Source of the DNA: Agriotes lineatus
Lineage: Eukaryota; Arthropoda; Insecta; Coleoptera; Elateridae
Assembly: GCA_940337035.1 (NCBI GenBank)
Contig: CALNHX010003569.1
Span: 1 to 64,000 of the forward strand
Direction of reading: 5' to 3'
DNA: 64,000 nucleotides
Position numbers and translations under genes: made by a program. The notes beneath the pieces were generated by a model. The model saw nothing but the letters and a program-made list of their open reading frames with translations. It ran no database searches and was not told the origin of the DNA. Shown here in pieces: positions 35,443 to 46,758 of the stretch; the stretch's first letter is position 1, and each line of letters begins with the position of its first letter.

Positions 35443-36900
35443 TTACCGGATGTTGGCTATCTTTCTAGCTATCATAATTTTATTCGTAGCTGCTCGGAAA
35501 AGTCCAGTTGTTGTTGTCGAGAACCACGTTCTTAGGTTTTTGAGCCAGGATATGCTCCTTCTTCCCGGGCCCCTCTTCCCTTCCATTTTCCTCTGTAGAA
35601 CTAACTGTAGTAGTCTATAATCTCTGTTCATTCCTCATAATGTGTCCTAGGTATTCGAGCTTTCTTTGTTTAACTACTTTCATAATTTCCATAGATTTGT
35701 TAGTGACATGTTGGGTCCATGATATTCGCAAAATGCGTCTATACAGCCACATCTCAAAGGCTTCCAATCTTTTGTTTGAGGCTTCTGTCACCGTCCAGGA
35801 ATCCACGCCATACAGGAGAACGGGAAAGATGTAGCAGCGGAGTAGTCTAATCCTAGTTTTCAGATTTAGCTCTCTGCGTTTTAATAATTTCGACATTCTA
35901 ATGAACGCCGTTCCTGCTTTTTCAATATGACACCTTATTTTCAATAAGTCATCCCACTGATCGTTAATTGTGCTGCCCAAGTAGTTGAGTGTTTCGACTC
36001 GTTCCACTCTTTTCTGATTAATAAGTAGTTGTCCTTGTGATATAACGTTTTTAGTTACCACCATGTACTTCGTTTTTGAGATATTGATGTCGATACCAAA
36101 TTCCTGGCTACTTTGTGTCACTTTGTTTGCTAATTCTTCTAGATCGTCCAGATTCTCTGCCAGTATTATGGTGTCTTATGTTATTAACCCTCTCCCCGTT
36201 CACATTTATTCCTTTTGATGTATTGAGTAGGGCACTACTAAATATTTTTTCAGCATAGATGTTGAATAAAAGTGGTGATAATATGCAGCCCTGTCGTACA
36301 CCGCGTTGGATTTCAATGGCCTTGAATAACTCTCCTTTACATTTGACTTGAGCAGTTTGATTCCAGTAGAGATTTTTTATAATGCGAAGTTATTTATCGT
36401 CTATTCCAATTGTTTTCAGTATTTCGATAAGTTTATGGTGTTGTACTTTATCGAATGCTTTTGTGTAATCTATAAAGTATATGTGGACATCGCAGTTCAC
36501 ATCCCTACATTAAGCTTATTATTCGATAGTCATTGCATTTTTTGGAATTTGCTTTAATTGCTCTAAATCTTATTCAATAAAGCAGTCAACCTTTTGATGT
36601 TTTCGTCGTCTAGGAGTTTTAGAAACTCTGCTTTTACGTCATCGGGGCCAGACGCTTTACCTTCTTTCATGTACGACAGTGCTTTCTTTACCTCATCTGT
36701 TGTGATGGATGGACCAGTAATGCATTCAGGTGTATCTATGTTGGTTCGGTCATCTTTAAATAGTTCTTTTACATAGTCTTGCCACTTTTAGATTGTTTTC
36801 TGTTTGTCTGTTATCCATATTCCGTGTTCATCAACCAAATTACCAGGTGGTCTTGGTTTATATAGACCTGCTGCTTCTTTAACTTTTTTATGTAAATTGA
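35443..36900 (-). pseudogene. RTE reverse transcriptase, active site deleted
   Basis: Broken minus-strand frames carry the RT. At about 36176 the sequence runs GINVNGERVNNI straight into DTIILAE-type bases: about 11 nt containing the YADD box are missing, which also shifts the frame. Downstream, 36121-35615 keeps NISKTKYMVVT, VERVETLNYLGSTI, LLYGVDSWTV and LEYLGHIMRNEQ, and 35631-35443 keeps KRGPGRRSISWLKNLRTW. The C-terminal pattern is diagnostic of RTE. Confidence 0.8.
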
Positions 36901-36916
36901 AATGATCATGAAGTTT

Positions 36917-37909
36917 TTAAAGGTCTTCTATTTCCTTACATCTATCATTCAACCACCCTTCTTTAGCATATCTTATTTTTCTTTTTATTTCTTTATGCAT
37001 GTTATTATATTCTTTTTTGTTTGTGCTTTTTGCTATTCTTCGTTTGTCCATTAGAAGTAGTATCTGATCTGTCATCCAAGGTTTCCTATTTCTAAAACGT
37101 TTGTTTACAAGTATAAAGTCTATCTGTTTGCGCAACACTTTAGTTGGATCATCTGCTGGAGCTTTCCAAGTATAAAGCCTTCTTGGATGTAATTTGAACA
37201 TAGTGTTAAGTACGACCAGTTGATGTTCTTCTGTGAATATACTGAGTCTGTCGCCTCGTTCATTCCTGGCCCCTAAGCCGAAGGGTCCTATTAATTGTCC
37301 TTGCTTGCGTTTACCTATTTTGGCATTAAAGTCCCCCATTACTATTATAATTTCGTTGTTCTTTAGTGACTTCAATATATTTGTTAACGAGGCATAAAAT
37401 TCCTCAATCTCGTCCTCACTGGTATTTGACGTCGGTGCATAGGTTTGTACAATATTAAGTTTTATTGAACTAGTGTTTATTTGCACTAATAGTAGTCTTT
37501 CTGAAATCGATACAAAATTAGTAACAGATTTGGAAATCTTTTCATTGATTATGATTCCTACTCCATGTTGGTGGACGTCAGCCGTGCTTCCAGAATAGTA
37601 CACTTTATGTTTATTTATGTGGCATTCGCCTGAGCTTGGCCAACGCATTTCACTGATTCCAATAATTTCGAGGCCCAGTCTTTCCATTTCGTTTATGGCA
37701 TTATGAACTTTTCCGGATTGATATAAAGTGCGTTCGTTCCAGGTGCCGATTTTTATATTTGTTTTGGAAATGTTATGTATGTTCTGATTTGACATGCAGG
37801 GATTTCGCTGGATGACGACCTGAGAAGCCCTGCTGTTCCTTCCCCTGCCGGACCTTGGTATCCGAGTTCCATGATCACTAATCTTGTCCATAATGTCACC
37901 TATAGCCAT
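36917..37909 (-). pseudogene. RTE endonuclease domain
   Basis: An open frame of 330 codons encodes an APE-type endonuclease with KIGTWNERTLYQ, GISEMRW, GVGIIINEKI, VQTYAPTSN, MGDFNAKIGKR, GLGARNERGDRL and KQIDFILVN. These cover the Mg-binding and catalytic motifs. It is followed by the lysine-rich linker before the RT. The usual histidine motif near the end of the domain is not evident, so activity is doubtful. Confidence 0.8.
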
Positions 37910-38009
37910 TCTGATTATTCTAGGGAATTCTTAAGAATCTTTAATGTGGTAGTCCTTCCGTGGCTTTCCACATCCTTATGCGGTTGACTATCGTATGTAG
38001 GTTATAATT

Positions 38010-39040
38010 AATCCATTATTAAGTATATACCAGCATACCCATCCTAATTATTTACAGATATCTGCGTGTTGACAGAAATCCATATCACAGTTCTTCCACT
38101 CAACCCAGTTAGTACGGACTTATCCCACCAATTCCAATATTCATAGTTCTTCTTTTATTAACTAGTTAGTTCCCTTCTTCTTTTTAAAGTATGTCTCAGT
38201 TTTAAATTATCAATTATTCCATTTATTATTAATTATTTTTGTCCTTTGCATTCTCATATATCACACCATTAACAAACTTTTATTATAAAAGGGTTTATTT
38301 TATAACTTTTTCTTAATACAAAAGAATTATGTCTACACTTTTTAGTATCTAAATCAGTTGTTATCTAATAATAAATTTTACTATAGCAATCCTCAATTTT
38401 TTAACATAATGTTTTATATTAACATCCTGGATTACCTTTTACATTTTCTTAATTAATCTAGCAAATTCCAAGTAACATATTTAAATATTAATTCAGCTTA
38501 TGACTTTCATATTGTTTCAGACTATATTATAGTGTGTTTTAATGATTTACCTTTTAATTATAAATTGCTCTCTGATAACTTCAATAACCATTTATTTTTA
38601 ATCCAAAGATAATAATTTTAATTTAATTTTTTTAGAACATTATTTTGTATAGCTACTTTGTTTTAATGTTTGATTGATTTCACCCTTGTACTTTTAATAA
38701 TTAGATAGTTTTTCTATCCAAAATAACTTTCTATTTAGCAATTTATTTTTTTAACATTGTCCTGGTCTGCAACTATCACAATATATATATATATACATAA
38801 AAATATGACATAAATTACAAAGGTTGAGTACATTGTCCCAGTTCAAATTGTATTTCTACTGGCGTGTACTTTTCATAACAAACGGTAATATTTACATCTG
38901 CAATTCAGCATAATTGTCTATTCAATAGGCCAGTCAAGAAGTGCTGAGTGCTTGTCATGTATTTCCAACGGAACCCTCTCTGCAACCGTTGTGTACGAAA
39001 TATACACAGAATTAAATATAAAAATTGGTTTCTAAACGAA
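38010..39040. other. AT-rich stretch without a recognised gene
   Basis: Long A/T runs and a (TA)n tract near 38780-38795. No ORF with a family pattern. Confidence 0.5.
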
Positions 39041-40659
39041 CATGAAAGACAGCACAAATCTCGAAATAAAAGTTCTAACTGGAAATAATTTGTGGTGAAT
39101 TTAAATGGGCGGGAGGAGCTACAAACCAAAATATGGACTAATTGCTGTGGAATTTTTTGATGGATTCTAAGGAGATATAAATTTTTCATCGAAAAATTAT
39201 TTGTTGCTATAACCATTTCCTCCATTTATCAGCACAGAGAAATCGTTACCACAGTTATGGAATCTGAAAGCAATTGGAATCAATAATTCGACGGAAAAAC
39301 TTTCAAAACGTGAATATAATATAAAAATCAACGATAAGTTAAAGAAATCAATCTCCTGACAAAATGGTGGAAGATACATTGTAAAACTCCTTTTTACTGA
39401 CCGCAGTATTGCTATCACAACTATAAAGGCGGTTGCGACCAAAATATTGGGATCACAACATTAAAGCTTCAAAGTCGATGCAAATTCGAGTGTCGTGTTG
39501 CCATATTCAATTACTGGAAGTCAATGAATGAAGAAAAGGAACATTTCCTGCTTAGAAAGAGAATTAAACTTATTGGAGTTAATTCCCACCATTCTAATTC
39601 GCATTGGAGAAAAGAAGATTGAAGTAATCTCTGACTTTCGCAATGCATTCCAGATGGTCAGCGTTGCAGAGGAAAGTTTAAATTTTTACAAGTTCGCCTG
39701 CGTATGTTTGCAGTCACAGCCTTTGTTGTTTGTTGGTATATGTTTTTACAATTAGATTTAATTAGTTTTAAGTGAGCTAATATGTTTGCGCGGTTAGCGC
39801 TGAAATTGTACACAGCTATCGCCGAGTCTATGAAAAGCACGGGTAGTTTTACCGAGAACGCGGCTTGGATTTTGTTGAGCCGACACAGGACACAGCATCA
39901 ATTAAAGACGAGCGTTCCTGACCCAAGTTACAATAATGGTGCTGCAAACACTTGGCACTTTGGACACAAGAAGCAAATAATAGAAACGCTTGCGTCATCG
40001 AGTGACGTACTATTAGTAGTATCGCCGGATTAAGCTGCGAGAAACCGATCCAGTCATTAGTCGTCACTGCAAGTAGATGCTTTAAAACCATAGTGCGTAT
40101 GAGTATATGCGCAGTTTGCTGTCAGTACAAAGACGATATTTGAACCAGCTATGCGAGTAATTTTACATTATTATTTAGGGGGTCAGCACTGTGGCGTCTA
40201 CACAGTGCACTAGTAGCATACACACGTCTTAAAAACAATTATCGAAGAGTGAAATAATATCGTTAAAATAAATACATAGTAAAAACAGCTTTTTGTGCAA
40301 ATACTGTCCAAATAAATGTGGAGTATTAGCAGTTAGTTGTTTAGTGTTTAGTATTTAGGGTTATTATTAGTGCTTCTTAGTTTAGCCAGCTTTAAATTAA
40401 TGTTAAAAAAGGAGCTGCAATTTTATATGACTTACGGAGCCCTAAAATTAGAAAATGATGGGCCAGTCAGCTTAATTTGATGAGTTTAGCGATCCTCCGT
40501 AAACAGGATTTGGCTTTGCAGTCTTCGTAGAATACCTGTAAGCTATCTGTTTTTTAGCGAAGGGGGTACACATTGTAATCTACCCAAAAAGGAAAAAAAC
40601 CTAGAATAATTTTGGTTTCATTACTTTTGCTCATTTACTTAATTTAGCCGCCAGGGCAG
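39040..40659 (+). repeat. Segmental duplication copy A, left portion
   Basis: It aligns by eye with about 59104-61190, for example TCTAACTGGAAATAATTTGT, the block ending in the conserved ORF, and AATTTAGCCGC at the right end. The gypsy element then interrupts copy A, and the match resumes at 54423. Confidence 0.75.
39816..40033 (+). CDS. Conserved short ORF, copy A, 71 codons
   Basis: From the acceptor GTACACAG the frame reads IAESMKSTGSFTENAAW, then NNGAANTWHFGHKKQII and ends TAA. Copy B (59952-60196) encodes the same protein with a 27-nt in-frame difference, and its substitutions keep the frame open. A possible leader exon lies upstream (ATG at 39704, MFAVTAFVV), but the donor needed for the right phase (GTTGGT) is weak. 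Function unknown. Confidence 0.4.
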
Positions 40660-41586
40660 TGTTATGTGCCTATATGTGCCTAAATCATAATTAGTGCCTC
40701 TGTGCCTAAATCATAATTAGTACCTCTGTGCCTAAACGTAAATGTTCTATAATAATATTGTGTGCGTTTGTACCTACATATTATCCATATTTTTATATTT
40801 CATTTTGTACAACACTCATATTTACAGATAATGTGAAACAATCGTTTAATGCAGCGCTTGGACGCATTTCCTAAGATTAACTATCAATTCTAACACATTT
40901 CATTGTGAACCGTTAGTTGCTATCATACTTGTTTGCATTCATGTTTTTCCTAGAACAAATAACGCGTGATGCTAAATCACACAAAGCATTTCTGAAAACT
41001 ATTATCAGAATCTATTTAGTCATTCATATTCTTTTGGCTTATTTTACCTTTTGGGACCAAGTGTAAATGCATTAATCGATTATTTTATTATTGTATACTT
41101 ATTGCATTAACCTATATTTCTAGATATTGTATTCTGTACTAATATTAATTTTAACTTTGAAATGAGTTATTTATCTGTGACGCAGAACGCTCTTTCTCTT
41201 TTAAAATTCTTTGTAAGTTGTTATCAACATAGATTGCTAGGAAGTTTCAAGACCGCATGACCGTTCCTTGCGTAGGCATAACAGATAAGGAATTCATTAA
41301 AACCACTTCGCTACTTCTGAAGTGGCAGTTCATCAGAGATCGCAGTTCATCCTAGTTCATCATAATTCATTATTAATTGTTGCTGCTTTTAGCACAACAA
41401 ATTATTAAATGTATATTCAACCTTAAGTTCTTATAATTGTACTTCAGCTTGTGTTTAGTGTTGTTATTTGTGTAATAAAAGTTATTCAAAGTTCTACGAG
41501 TTTATATTACGAATTTATGAACGAATTTATTCTACAAGTTTATATAAATTTCCTTCGTAACCAGCCTACCGCTCAGCTCCTTAACA
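40660..41586 (+). repeat. 5' LTR of gypsy element
   Basis: It begins with a short triple repeat of GTGCCTAAATCATAATTAGT-like units and ends CCTTAACA. The start of the transcript is not obvious from sequence. Confidence 0.9.
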
Positions 41587-41597
41587 AGGAAATTAAT

Positions 41598-41613
41598 TGG
41601 TGTCAGAAGTGGG
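41598..41613 (+). other. Primer-binding-site-like sequence
   Basis: TGGTGTCAGAAGTGGG lies 11 nt inside the 5' LTR, the usual place and TGG start for a tRNA primer site. The matching tRNA is not assigned. Confidence 0.45.
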
Positions 41614-41899
41614 ATATTTCAAAACGACGGAGGACCACCTGCTACTACTTCTTCTACCTGTGGATTCTTCGACGCCGTACCAATTTCTACTACGAATTTC
41701 TACTACAAGATTCTACCTACAAGTTCCTTCAACGACTCCTAAGTGACATCACAGCACCTGCCGACTTCAGACCCGCAACTTTTATTTCTACTGGAGACGA
41801 CAGTTCCTGCAACAAACTTCTAAGTTAATGGAGTACATCACTAAATTACTTCTGTGAGTACAATCATTTTCTATTTATACTTAACGTGCTTAACTCTTA

Positions 41900-42890
41900 A
41901 TGTACCCTTCTCTGCAACATTTATTTTCAACCCCTAACATGGCTACCTCAACTAATCATTCTAATAATGCCTCAGACAACGAAGATGACAATATTCAAGA
42001 TGGACGAAGATCAATTTCCCCAATTCCTGATCAACCGACTTTGTCAATGTCTGAATTATTTAAATTTATACCAGTTTTTGATGGCAATAGAGACGAATTA
42101 GCTTCTTTCATTTCCAAAGTAGGATCTGCTTTTTCCATCGCTATTCCAAATCAGCGAATAATTTTACTAAAATATGTATTAACTCGTATTATTGGAAAAG
42201 CAGGAGTATTATTAACCAACCGTAAATTTGACAATTGGAAACAAGTAAGGGATTCTCTTTTATTAAATTATCAGGATAAAAAGCATAAAACCCAACTTCT
42301 TTGTGAATTAACTAACTTACAACAAAAATCTTCAGAGTCAGTGTCTTTTTTCGTTCAAAGAATAGAGACTCTTTTAAAAAAAGTGACTGGTTCTATTTCA
42401 CAGGATTCACCTATAGAATTATTAGATGGTCAACTTTATTTAATGAATGAAATTACTGTCTCAAGGTTTATTCATTTCACAAATCCTAAAATTTCTGATA
42501 GGTTACGTGGTGCAAAATTATCAACCTTAAATGAAGCCATAACTTTAGCTCTTGCAGAGGAAAGTTCTTTAAAAATGATGAATTCAAGTCAGGGATATAT
42601 TTCTAACAAATCTAAACCATTTTCTAAATCATTTTCTCCTAAATATTATTGTGCAAATTGCAAAACAAATACGCACAATACGGATAAATATATCAAGTAG
42701 AAACCAAAAATTCTAAAGACATGCGTAATAATAATTCTTATACTAATTTATCTTGCGCTTATTGTAAATTAAAAGGTCATCATATTCGTGATTGCCGAAA
42801 ACGAAAATACAATGAAGCTCTGAAACAGAAATCTAATTCTACGCAAGTTCTCGTAAATAGCCCCGCTAATTTAAACGAATGGGATGCCAC
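41900..42890 (+). pseudogene. gag: gag of gypsy element, frameshifted
   Basis: The frame from 41900 encodes 266 residues: an acidic N-terminus, a capsid-like region with KFIPVFDGNRDELASF and WKQVRDSLLLNYQDKK (retrotransposon gag pattern), and the first half of a nucleocapsid, YCANCKTNTHN. The frame then ends at TAG (about 42698), while a second zinc knuckle, CAYCKLKGHHIRDC, lies in another frame at about 42751-42795. A frame change within the nucleocapsid breaks the polyprotein. A programmed shift to pol normally lies later, so I read this one as damage. Confidence 0.75.
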
Positions 42891-44137
42891 TGCATAAACC
42901 AGGGTAGAGGTAAATCACATTCGCAATCTGGTTTAAAAAATTTTAACATTTATTCAAATTTTAATTATCCCAAGACGTCGGAAATTTTTGATTCTTCTAA
43001 ACTAGTAATACAGTTAAAAATAACTGACAATTATAATAAAAAATCTAATTTCTCATTCTTAATTGATACAGGTGCCTCTGTTTCTTTATTAAAATTATCT
43101 AAACTAAATTCTTTAACTAAAAATATAAATTATAACGACCAAATTCATTTGCAAGGAATATCACAAACTCATATGCCAACTCTTGGTTCAATTTTATTAC
43201 CTTTGCAAATACATCAGCATACTTTGCCTACTAAATTCTATTTGGTCAACGACTTACTAAACATCCCGTATGATGGATTGTTAGGTAACGATTTTCTAGT
43301 ACAAAATCAATGTACAATTCAAGACATGAAATTTCTTAAGTTACGAAATGTAGCTATTCCATTTTCTAATCCTATTCTAATTCTAATTTTTTACAAACTT
43401 CTCCTAATTTTTATAAAGTACCTAAACGTACAGAAGTTGTAATTCCATTTCATGTTCTTAATCCTGAAATCAAACAAGGTATTCTACCTCCAATTGATTC
43501 TAATTTCTCAGGAATTTATTTTTCTAAAGCTATTGTTAAGGTATTACCTAATCATACCTGCTTAGCTACTATAGCGAATACGACTGATAAGGATTTTAAA
43601 TATACTATCAGCTCCGTTAAATTATTACCCCGTGATGTAGATCAAGTTTTCTTATTTTCTAGTCGCAAAGACGACAATCCAATTTCTACTACATCAAATT
43701 CTTTTGTCAGAAGACATAAATTATTACAAGATAATCTTCGATTACAACATTTGAATTCTGAAGAATCAGATTCAATTCTTAAATTATGTAATCAGTTTCA
43801 TGACATATTTCATTTACCTGGTGACGTTTTAACACATACCAATGCAATTTATCATAGGATCAATACAACCTCTGACAATCCTGTTTCTGCAAAAATTTAT
43901 AGATATCCTGAAATTCATAAACAGGAAATCGATTCTCAAATTTCACAGATGTTACAACAAAAAATTATTAAACCATCTTTCTCTCCTTGGAATTCCCCTT
44001 TATGGATTGTTCCTAAGAAAGAAGATGCAAGTCAGAAAAAGAAATGGCGAATTGTTATTGATTATCGTAAATTAAATGAAATTACCATTGGCGATGCCTA
44101 TCTTTACCTAATATCGAGGACATTCTTAATCAATTAG
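42879..44137 (+). pseudogene. pol: Protease and N-terminal RT of gypsy element, two frameshifts
   Basis: An aspartic protease is visible in 42879-43442 with FLIDTGASVSLLK (catalytic DTG) and GLLGNDFL. The frame is lost in the T-rich run near 43385 and resumes in another frame. RT starts near 43751 with KIIKPSFSPWNSPLWIV and WRIVIDYRKLNE. A second loss at about 44100 is a one-base shortfall relative to the expected DAYPLPNI motif, after which the pol frame continues at 44161. Both breaks lie by short homopolymers. Confidence 0.75.
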
Positions 44138-44160
44138 GTCATTCTCAATATTTTACTACT

Positions 44161-46752
44161 TTGGACTTAGCTAGTGGATTTCATAAAATTCTTATGGATC
44201 CTAAGGATACCCCTAAAACTGCTTTTTCTACCCCTACTGGTTTCTGGGAGTATTTACGTCTACCCTTCGGTTTAAAAAATGCCGCTAGTACGTTTCAAAG
44301 GTTAATGAATCAGGTATTAACAGGTTTACAAGGTAACAAATGCTTTGTTTACTTAGATGATATTGTTATTTATGCTAGTTCTTTACAAGATCATGAAACA
44401 AAACTTTATGAAATATTTTCTCGCTTACGTGAAAATAATTTAAAATTACAACCTGATAAATGCGAATTTCTACATAAAGAGATTGCTTATTTAGGTCATA
44501 TTCTTTCCCATGATGGAACAATAAAACCTAATCCCGAAAAGATTAAGGCTATTGTAAAATTCCCTCAACCTAAAACCCCTAAACAGGTTAAATCATTTCT
44601 TGGTTTGAGTGGTTATTATAGAAAATTTGTATCCAGTTTTTCTCGTATTATCAAACCTTTAACTATTCTTCTACAAAAGGATAATAAATTTATTTGGACT
44701 ACAGAACAACAATCTGCTTTCGATCAATTGAAACAAATTTTATCAAATGATTTACTTCTCCATTTTCCCGACTTTTCTAAGGAATTTATTTTAACAACAG
44801 ATGCTAGTAATTATGCAATTGGTTCTGTATTATCACAAGGTCCTATAAATCAAGACCGACCTATTGCATTTGCTTCTCGTACCCTTAATAAATCTGAACA
44901 AAATTTAAGTACAACGGAGAAAGAATTGTTAGCTATCGTATGGAGTATTAAACATTTTCGTCCTTATTTATATGGTCGCAAATTCAAAATTGTAACAGAC
45001 CATAGACCCCTAACTTATCTTAAAAATTGTAGAGATCCTAGTTCAAAGCTAGTACGCTGGCGATTGCTTCTAGAAGAATACGAATACGAAATTATTTACA
45101 AACCTGGAAAAATTAATTCTAATGTCGATGCTTTATCACGTATCGATCAAATTCTACCAATTTCTAATGATCAAATTCTACCAATTTCTAATGATCAAAT
45201 TCTACCAATTTCTAATGATCAGATTTTACCAATTTCTACTGATCCTATCACTTTTTCTGATTTTCTTAAAGCTCGTAATTTAGACGAATTACCTCAAACT
45301 TATATAAACATGCAGGATGACTACATATCTACTTCGTCTAATCTAAAATTATTATTTCATTCGTTAGATAATGAAGAAACATTATTAACTACTACCCTAT
45401 TGAATGAACAAAATTTAAAACCTTCTTCTCATGCTAATCTCTATGAATGTGAAAGAATTTCTGATTCTTATTTACTAATTTATCATAAGAATAATATCTT
45501 TGACAAATTCTCTTATCAAGATCTTTTTAAATGCGTATATACCGTGAGTAGATATTGCAAACAAAATAGAATTTTTAAGCTTGATATTCTACACCCTTCT
45601 GATGATTATCAGATCATCAAAACCCCTTATTTACTTGATCTTTTAAGATGTCTTATGCCAATTTTTTGTAAAGTGTCTGTATATACAAATATAATTACAG
45701 ATATCACTTCTGAACAAGTTCCTGAAATTCTGAAAAATAATCATGATTCTCCCTTAGCTGGACACCCCGGTTTTCATAGAACTTATTCTAGAATTAAATC
45801 GAAATACCGATGGTCCAACATGTATTCTGATATTCGAAATTATGTATCAAAATGTGAATCTTGCCAAAAATCTAAAATTAATAGGAAACCTACTAAATTA
45901 CCTCTTACTATTACAACTAGTGACAAACCTTTTGAACGAATTTCACTAGATATTGTAGGTCCTCTTCCTTCTACTGAAGATGGAAACAAATTTATTCTTA
46001 CTATGCAAGATGACTTAACCAAATTTCTTTACGCTGTTCCATTACCAAGACATGATGCTGAAACCATCGCTGTCGAATTTATCAAATTTATTAGTTTTTA
46101 TGGGACACCCTCTTCTATTTTAACTGATCAAGGTTCTGAATTTATGTCTCAATTATTTACAAAATTAAACAAACTTCTTAAAATTAATAAAAAGCATACT
46201 TCTGCTTATCATCCACAAACTAATGGATCCCTTGAAAGAAGTCATGCCGTTCTTAAAGAATATCTAAAACATTATGTCCAATCAGATCATTCTACCTGGG
46301 ATATTTATCTCCCAACAGCAATTTTATCTTATAATTCTAACCAACATTCTTCTACCTTATTTACACCTTATGAACTTTTATTTGGTTACAAAATGATGCT
46401 ACCTTATGACTTAATTTTTTCTAATTCTGCTAAACCTACTTATAATTCATATCTTGACAATTTAAAATTGCATCTCAAGAATTCTCATCGTTTAGCGAAA
46501 GAACGTTTACTTTCTAGTAAGGCCAAATCTAAAGAATATTATGATACTAAACTTCAAAACCCTTGTTTCTTACCTGGAGATTTAGTACTTCTTCGTAACG
46601 AAGCTTCTCGATTAAACGAAAGTAAAAAGTTACAACCAACTTATCAAGGTCCTTATGAAATCGAATCTATAACTGATTCTAATGCTGTTATAAGATTGGG
46701 TAACAAAACTTTTCAAGTTCATATCAATCGATTAAATTCTTTTAGAGATTAA
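44161..46752 (+). CDS. pol: pol polyprotein: RT core, RNase H, integrase
   Basis: Open for 863 codons. The RT palm has LDLASGFHKI, LPFGLKNAASTFQ and the catalytic YLDD within CFVYLDDIVIYA. RNase H has LTTDASNYAIGSVLSQ and STTEKELLAIVW. A 24-bp repeat (45145-45240) encodes four copies of DQILPIS(N/T). The integrase has a zinc domain (H.PGFHRTY ... CESCQKSK), the DDE core (LDIVGPLP, LTDQGSEF, AYHPQTNGSLERSH) and a C-terminal chromatin-binding-type tail (QPTYQGPYEI). All catalytic acids I can check are present. Stop TAA lies 7 bp before the envelope ATG. Confidence 0.9.
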   Translation: MDLASGFHKILMDPKDTPKTAFSTPTGFWEYLRLPFGLKNAASTFQRLMNQVLTGLQGNKCFVYLDDIVIYASSLQDHETKLYEIFSRLRENNLKLQPDKCEFLHKEIAYLGHILSHDGTIKPNPEKIKAIVKFPQPKTPKQVKSFLGLSGYYRKFVSSFSRIIKPLTILLQKDNKFIWTTEQQSAFDQLKQILSNDLLLHFPDFSKEFILTTDASNYAIGSVLSQGPINQDRPIAFASRTLNKSEQNLSTTEKELLAIVWSIKHFRPYLYGRKFKIVTDHRPLTYLKNCRDPSSKLVRWRLLLEEYEYEIIYKPGKINSNVDALSRIDQILPISNDQILPISNDQILPISNDQILPISTDPITFSDFLKARNLDELPQTYINMQDDYISTSSNLKLLFHSLDNEETLLTTTLLNEQNLKPSSHANLYECERISDSYLLIYHKNNIFDKFSYQDLFKCVYTVSRYCKQNRIFKLDILHPSDDYQIIKTPYLLDLLRCLMPIFCKVSVYTNIITDITSEQVPEILKNNHDSPLAGHPGFHRTYSRIKSKYRWSNMYSDIRNYVSKCESCQKSKINRKPTKLPLTITTSDKPFERISLDIVGPLPSTEDGNKFILTMQDDLTKFLYAVPLPRHDAETIAVEFIKFISFYGTPSSILTDQGSEFMSQLFTKLNKLLKINKKHTSAYHPQTNGSLERSHAVLKEYLKHYVQSDHSTWDIYLPTAILSYNSNQHSSTLFTPYELLFGYKMMLPYDLIFSNSAKPTYNSYLDNLKLHLKNSHRLAKERLLSSKAKSKEYYDTKLQNPCFLPGDLVLLRNEASRLNESKKLQPTYQGPYEIESITDSNAVIRLGNKTFQVHINRLNSFRD

Positions 46753-46758
46753 TATACA

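Larger units (their letters stand above)
35420..37999 (-). mobile_element. RTE-clade non-LTR element, 2.6 kb
   Basis: Flanked by a 10-bp target duplication GGTTATAATT (35410-35419 and 38000-38009). It is transcribed leftward: 5' region near 37990, endonuclease, reverse transcriptase, then a 3' end with a short GAA repeat (TTCTTCTTCTTC on the plus strand at about 35420). Size and order fit RTE elements. The RT is damaged. Confidence 0.85.
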
